The notes under the pieces: model-generated | The model's database searches: none | What the model was told of the DNA's origin: nothing | What the model saw: only the letters and a program-made list of their open reading frames with translations | Assembly (NCBI GenBank): GCA_021776755.1 | Contig: JAJFFI010000159.1 | Coordinates: 1 to 9,007, forward strand | Length of the DNA: 9,007 nucleotides | Source: Alphaproteobacteria bacterium | GTDB lineage: Bacteria; Pseudomonadota; Alphaproteobacteria; JAJFFI01 | Direction: 5' to 3' | Program-made: the position numbers and the translations under genes | Shown: positions 6,350-9,007 of the stretch, piece after piece | Layout of the letters: each line of letters starts with the position of its first letter | Numbering within the stretch: position 1 is the first letter of the stretch

Positions 6350-6402
6350 GGAAGCATCCCGTAATCCCAGACAATTCTCTGGTCCAATCACGGGAGGCAC
6401 GC

Positions 6403-7050
6403 ATGAATATGTTCAAGACACTCGCCCTGGCAGGCGTCCTTGCCACGATGACATCTCCGCTGCTTGCGCAAGACATGTCGATGGGCTTTTTCGTCACCAG
6501 CGTCGGCGTCGGCGACGGCGCCAATCTCGGCGGTATTGAAGGCGGCGACGCCCATTGCCAGAAGCTCGCCACGGCCGCGGGGTCGAAGAAATCGACCTGG
6601 CGGGCCTATCTCTCGACCCAGGTCACCGAAGGCCGCGGCATCTCGGCCCGCGACCGCATCGGCAAGGGCCCCTGGTACAACGCCAAGGGCGTGCTGATCG
6701 CGCGGAACCTTGACGAGCTGCACCTCAACAACTCGACCATCACCAAGAGCACCGCGCTCGACGAAAACGGCAATCCCGTGAAGGGTCGCGGGGACAAGCC
6801 GAACGAGCACGACATCCTCACCGGATCGCGCGACGACGGCACCGCCTTCTTCCCTTGGGAGAAGGGCGACCACACCTGCAGCAACTGGACCAGCAACGAT
6901 GAAAAGGGCAGTGCGATGGTCGGCCATCACGACCGCCACGGCGGCGGCAATACGTCCTGGACCGCGGCGCACCAGTCCCGCGGTTGCCACCAGAAGGGGC
7001 TTGAGAGCTCCGGCGGCGCTGGCCTGCTCTACTGCTTCGCCGCCGACTAG
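6403..7050 (+). CDS. Exported lectin-fold (C-type-lectin/endostatin-like) protein
   Basis: A 215-residue secreted or periplasmic protein. The start at 6403 has GGGAGG (6392-6397) five bases upstream; ATG 6409 would be too far for it. Residues 1-22 are a signal peptide ending SPLLAQ. The mature protein opens with MGFFVTSVGVGDGANLGG and GGDAHCQKLA, and ends with HTCSNWTS, SWTAAHQSRGC and GGAGLLYCFA. This arrangement (early cysteine 52, then Cys159, Cys195 and terminal Cys211, with WTAAH and a C-terminal aromatic strand) is that of bacterial proteins with a C-type-lectin or endostatin-like fold; pairing Cys52-Cys211 and Cys159-Cys195 is inferred from that fold. A histidine-rich loop GHHDRHGGGN (174-183) could bind metal or ligand. 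Ligand and role are unknown. It shares a terminator with the convergent small cysteine-rich gene. Confidence 0.8.
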   Translation: MNMFKTLALAGVLATMTSPLLAQDMSMGFFVTSVGVGDGANLGGIEGGDAHCQKLATAAGSKKSTWRAYLSTQVTEGRGISARDRIGKGPWYNAKGVLIARNLDELHLNNSTITKSTALDENGNPVKGRGDKPNEHDILTGSRDDGTAFFPWEKGDHTCSNWTSNDEKGSAMVGHHDRHGGGNTSWTAAHQSRGCHQKGLESSGGAGLLYCFAAD

Positions 7051-7070
7051 GCGAAGTCTGCACGCACGAA

Positions 7071-7100
7071 AAAGGGCGGGGCCACAAGGCTCCGCCCTTT
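7071..7100. terminator. Bidirectional intrinsic terminator
   Basis: AAAGGGCGGGGCC-ACAA-GGCTCCGCCCTTT forms a 13-bp stem with one G-T position and a 4-base loop. On the minus strand the stem runs into five T (CCCTTTTT), a strong terminator for the gene ending at 7131; on the plus strand it ends in TTT, a weaker terminator for the lectin-like gene ending at 7050. It sits exactly between the two convergent stops. Confidence 0.85.
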
Positions 7101-7130
7101 CAATTCGTATTCAATTCAAAGCGCCGGTCG

Positions 7131-7448
7131 TCAGCCCCCGCCGTGCTGCTGATCGCAGCGGGACCAGCACGCCTGCTCCTCGACGAGGCAGGCCTCGAGC
7201 GTATCGCTCAGCCACTGCTGGCCGTGCGCGCCGTCCGACCCCCTTTTTTGAGTTGCGCTTGCCTGGCACGCGTCCTTTGTGGCCGTGCATTGCGCTTCGC
7301 AGGCCAGGTACGCCGCGCTTTTGTGGTTCTCGGCCAGCTGCGTGCCCGGCATCGGAGACATCTTCAGAGCCGGAATTTCAGCCGCAGTCGCGCCGAACGC
7401 AAACACGGACAGCACGCCGGCAACAACCATGACAGCGGTAGATTTCAT
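7131..7448 (-). CDS. Small exported six-cysteine protein with mirror-symmetric cysteine spacing
   Basis: A 105-residue protein I do not recognise as a named family. The start at 7448 has AAGGGG (7456-7461) seven bases upstream. Residues 1-23 form a signal peptide (hydrophobic 5-20, cleavage near TAA-EIP). The mature part is about 80 residues, polar and predicted helical, with Cys50, Cys54, Cys61, Cys87, Cys94 and Cys98: the spacing is CX3C-X6-C, then 25 residues, then C-X6-CX3C, a perfect mirror image. That suggests two antiparallel helices stitched by disulfides between facing cysteines, formally like the twin-CX3C helical hairpins of small mitochondrial Tim chaperones, though no relationship is claimed. 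It converges on the lectin-like gene and the shared terminator at 7071-7100. A periplasmic location is inferred from the signal peptide. Confidence 0.85.
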   Translation of the reverse strand: MKSTAVMVVAGVLSVFAFGATAAEIPALKMSPMPGTQLAENHKSAAYLACEAQCTATKDACQASATQKRGSDGAHGQQWLSDTLEACLVEEQACWSRCDQQHGGG

Positions 7449-7608
7449 CGCTTTACCCCTTAAAAATCGATGGGCCTCATCGAGTGCATAATTATTTATG
7501 CGGCATCACGACGCAATCGAATTGTGGTTTATTCGCGCTCGTCCCTCGCAGCCACCCATCCAGATCGCCCGCCACCCATATCGCCCGCCAGACATAGGGA
7601 TTTATTCT

Positions 7609-7636
7609 TTGACCGCCGCTTGTATTGTCGTAGACT
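7609..7636 (+). promoter_or_regulatory. Candidate sigma-70-type promoter for the aminotransferase
   Basis: TTGACC (7609-7614) and TAGACT (7631-7636) are separated by 16 bases, matching five and four of six consensus positions. Transcription would begin near 7643, giving a leader of about 140 bases that contains the hairpin at 7646-7663 and the decamer repeats. Found by eye; other placements are possible. Confidence 0.3.
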
Positions 7637-7670
7637 CCACGCTCCCGGACCAGCCCGGGTCCGCACCGGA

Positions 7671-7690
7671 AAATGATAACAAATGCTAAC
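7671..7690 (+). repeat. Tandem decamers AAATGATAAC / AAATGCTAAC
   Basis: Two adjacent 10-base units differ at one position (7671-7680, 7681-7690). A second tandem pair of a very similar decamer, AAATGATGAC twice (7780-7799), covers the aminotransferase start codon. Ten-base spacing puts successive units on the same DNA face, as in some regulator arrays; a regulatory role is inferred only. Confidence 0.5.
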
Positions 7691-7779
7691 ATTCTCCACG
7701 GAATCGAAACGAGAAGCATTACCGAACAAGGACTTGAGATTTCGATGTTAACACCCCCTCCCGCATGGCCCGCAGGCGC

Positions 7780-7799
7780 AAATGATGACAAATGATGAC
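7780..7799 (+). repeat. Tandem decamers AAATGATGAC x2 over the aminotransferase start
   Basis: Two exact copies at 7780-7789 and 7790-7799. The first contains the start ATGATG (7782-7787). The second contains another ATGATG (7792-7797), but in the +1 frame, which quickly reads arginine- and proline-rich nonsense, so the first copy's ATG is preferred. Confidence 0.6.
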
Positions 7800-9007
7800 A
7801 TCACCCGCGGAATCGCGCCGGCCCAGGCGCCTGACCACGTGCGGCTCCTGCAGGTGCCCGGCCCCACCAACGTGCCCGAGCGCATCCTCGCCGCCATGCA
7901 CCGGCCGGCGATGGATCCCACCGGACAGGCGTTCCGCGCGCTGGCGCAGGATGTCTTTGCCCGCCTGAAGGGTTTCTTCCGGATGGCTGACACGGGGGGC
8001 GGCGAGGTGTTCCTCTATGCCGCCAACGGCCACGGCGTCTGGGAGGCCGCCCTCGTCAACACGCTCTCGCCGGGCGACAAGGTGCTGGTGCCCGACACCG
8101 GCAACTTCGCCTTCGCCTGGCGCAAGATGGCCGAGAGCCTCGGGCTCGACGTCACCTATCTCGAAAGCGACTGGCGCCGCGCGATCGACCCGGGCGCGGT
8201 CGAGGCCGCGCTGCGCGAAGACCGCAGCCATGCCTTCAAGGCCGTGCTTGCGATCCACACCGACACCGCCACCAGCGTCACCTCCGACATTCCGGCGCTG
8301 CGGGCCGCGATCGACGCCGCCGGCCACCCTGCGCTCCTGATGGTCGACGCCATTGCTTCCCACATGACGGTCGATTTCCGCATGGACGACTGGGGCATCG
8401 ACGTCGCCCTTTCGGCCTCGCAGAAGGGCTTCATGTGCCCGCCGGGGGTGAGCTTTCTCGCCGCCAACGCCCGCGCGCTCAAGGCCTCCGGGTCCGCGGG
8501 CTACTACCGCAACTACTGGAGCTGGCCGCTGCGGCAGGAGGACATGACCTACCGCTGGTTTTGCGGCACCGCCCCCCAGCACGGCCTCTTCGGCCTGATC
8601 GAGGCGATGGACATGCTCGACGAGGAAGGCCACGACGCCGTCTTTGCCCGCCACGCGCGCTGCGCCGGCATGGTGCGGACCGCGGTCGGGCACTGGTCGC
8701 AGGATGGCGGTATCGAACTCAATGCCGTGGAACCCGCCCAGCGCGCGAACTCCGTCACGACGGTCCGCGTGCCGGAAAAATACGATCCCGATGCCCTCCG
8801 CAGGGACTGCCTCGCCCGCACCGGCGTCGCCCTCGGCGGCGGCCTCGCCCGCCTCCAGGGCCACGCGCTCCGCATCGGCCACATGGGCTACGTCACCGAA
8901 GCCATGATCGCCGAAACCCTCACGGCGCTCGAAGCCACGCTTGCCGAAGACGACGTGCCGCACCGCCCGGGCGCCGTGGCGGCGGCGGAAGATTTTGTTG
9001 CGAATAT
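7782..9007 (+). CDS. Class V PLP-dependent aminotransferase, serine/alanine-glyoxylate type (runs off right edge)
   Basis: This cytoplasmic enzyme would transfer an amino group from serine, alanine or another amino acid to glyoxylate or a similar 2-oxo acid. Start is ATG 7782 (or ATG 7785), the first after an in-frame TAA at 7749; the Shine-Dalgarno is poor. The 408 visible codons are about the full family length, so only the tail is missing. Family landmarks in order: LLQVPGPTNVPE (22-33), YAANGHGVWEAALVNTLSPGD (79-99, phosphate-binding region), AIHTDTATSV (157-166), VDAIASHM with Asp189 facing the pyridine nitrogen, SASQKGFMCPPG with Lys215 as the Schiff-base lysine, FCGTAPQHGLFGL (260-272), and LRIGHMGY with Arg364 for the substrate carboxylate. 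The DFRMDDWGIDVALSASQKG stretch fits the serine-glyoxylate branch, but the exact donor is not readable. No glycine- or C1-pathway genes are visible nearby. Confidence 0.93.
   Translation, partial: MMTNDDITRGIAPAQAPDHVRLLQVPGPTNVPERILAAMHRPAMDPTGQAFRALAQDVFARLKGFFRMADTGGGEVFLYAANGHGVWEAALVNTLSPGDKVLVPDTGNFAFAWRKMAESLGLDVTYLESDWRRAIDPGAVEAALREDRSHAFKAVLAIHTDTATSVTSDIPALRAAIDAAGHPALLMVDAIASHMTVDFRMDDWGIDVALSASQKGFMCPPGVSFLAANARALKASGSAGYYRNYWSWPLRQEDMTYRWFCGTAPQHGLFGLIEAMDMLDEEGHDAVFARHARCAGMVRTAVGHWSQDGGIELNAVEPAQRANSVTTVRVPEKYDPDALRRDCLARTGVALGGGLARLQGHALRIGHMGYVTEAMIAETLTALEATLAEDDVPHRPGAVAAAEDFVAN

Larger units (their letters stand above)
7449..7781. other. Divergent intergenic region upstream of the aminotransferase
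   Basis: This 333-base stretch has lower GC than its surroundings and no credible gene. It contains an AT-rich patch at about 7488-7500 upstream of the small cysteine-rich gene, short imperfect repeats around 7551-7590 (GCCACCCAT at 7551-7559 and 7571-7579; ATCGCCCGCCA at 7564-7574 and 7580-7590), a candidate plus-strand promoter, a hairpin CGGACC-AGCCCG-GGTCCG (7646-7663), and decamer repeats at 7671-7690. Confidence 0.6.

Noticed and set aside
7719..8963. 414-residue open frame on the minus strand
   Set aside because: It is antisense to the aminotransferase, whose frame shows all class V landmarks; the minus-strand product is an arginine-, glycine- and histidine-rich string with no domain or ribosome site.

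Overview
The window is about 9 kb of GC-rich, gene-dense DNA. Codon use and gene content (an ATM1-type ABC exporter, a serine-glyoxylate-type aminotransferase, and a secreted C-type-lectin-like protein of a kind I associate with rhizobial relatives) suggest a Proteobacterium, most likely an alphaproteobacterium. The assignment to class is an inference; no rRNA or other taxonomic marker is present. I see no rRNA, tRNA, CRISPR array, transposase or complete insertion sequence.

Layout. (1) 1-1614, minus strand: most of an ATM1/HMT1-type ABC exporter, cut by the left edge just after Walker B. (2) 1615-1959: divergent intergenic region with hairpins. (3) 1960-2955, plus: alpha/beta hydrolase with a near-perfect Shine-Dalgarno, overlapping tail to tail by 20 bp with (4) a 12-helix MFS transporter on the minus strand (2936-4120). 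(5) 4279-4816, plus: a small single-domain cupin that starts at TTG. Its reading frame is broken at a G6 run and it ends inside a 4-copy, 21-bp tandem repeat. (6) 4841-7448: four small exported proteins in a row. They are a pentapeptide-repeat protein (minus), a second pentapeptide-repeat protein (plus, preceded by four 14-bp tandem repeats), a lectin-fold protein (plus) and a six-cysteine protein with a mirror-symmetric cysteine pattern (minus). The last two converge on a bidirectional terminator at 7071-7100. (7) 7449-7781: intergenic region with a candidate promoter and short repeats. (8) 7782-9007, plus: a class V PLP-dependent aminotransferase, essentially complete but running off the right edge.

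How the parts relate. The hydrolase, MFS transporter and cupin could form a small catabolic or uptake group, but they lie in convergent and divergent orientations and no shared substrate can be read from the sequence. The four exported proteins look like an accessory envelope/periplasm block: all have signal peptides and paired cysteines, and the two pentapeptide proteins share the same cysteine-capped architecture. This block, together with the tandem repeats at its left edge and inside it, is the least ordinary part of the window. I did not find a recognisable defence, mobile or biosynthetic system.
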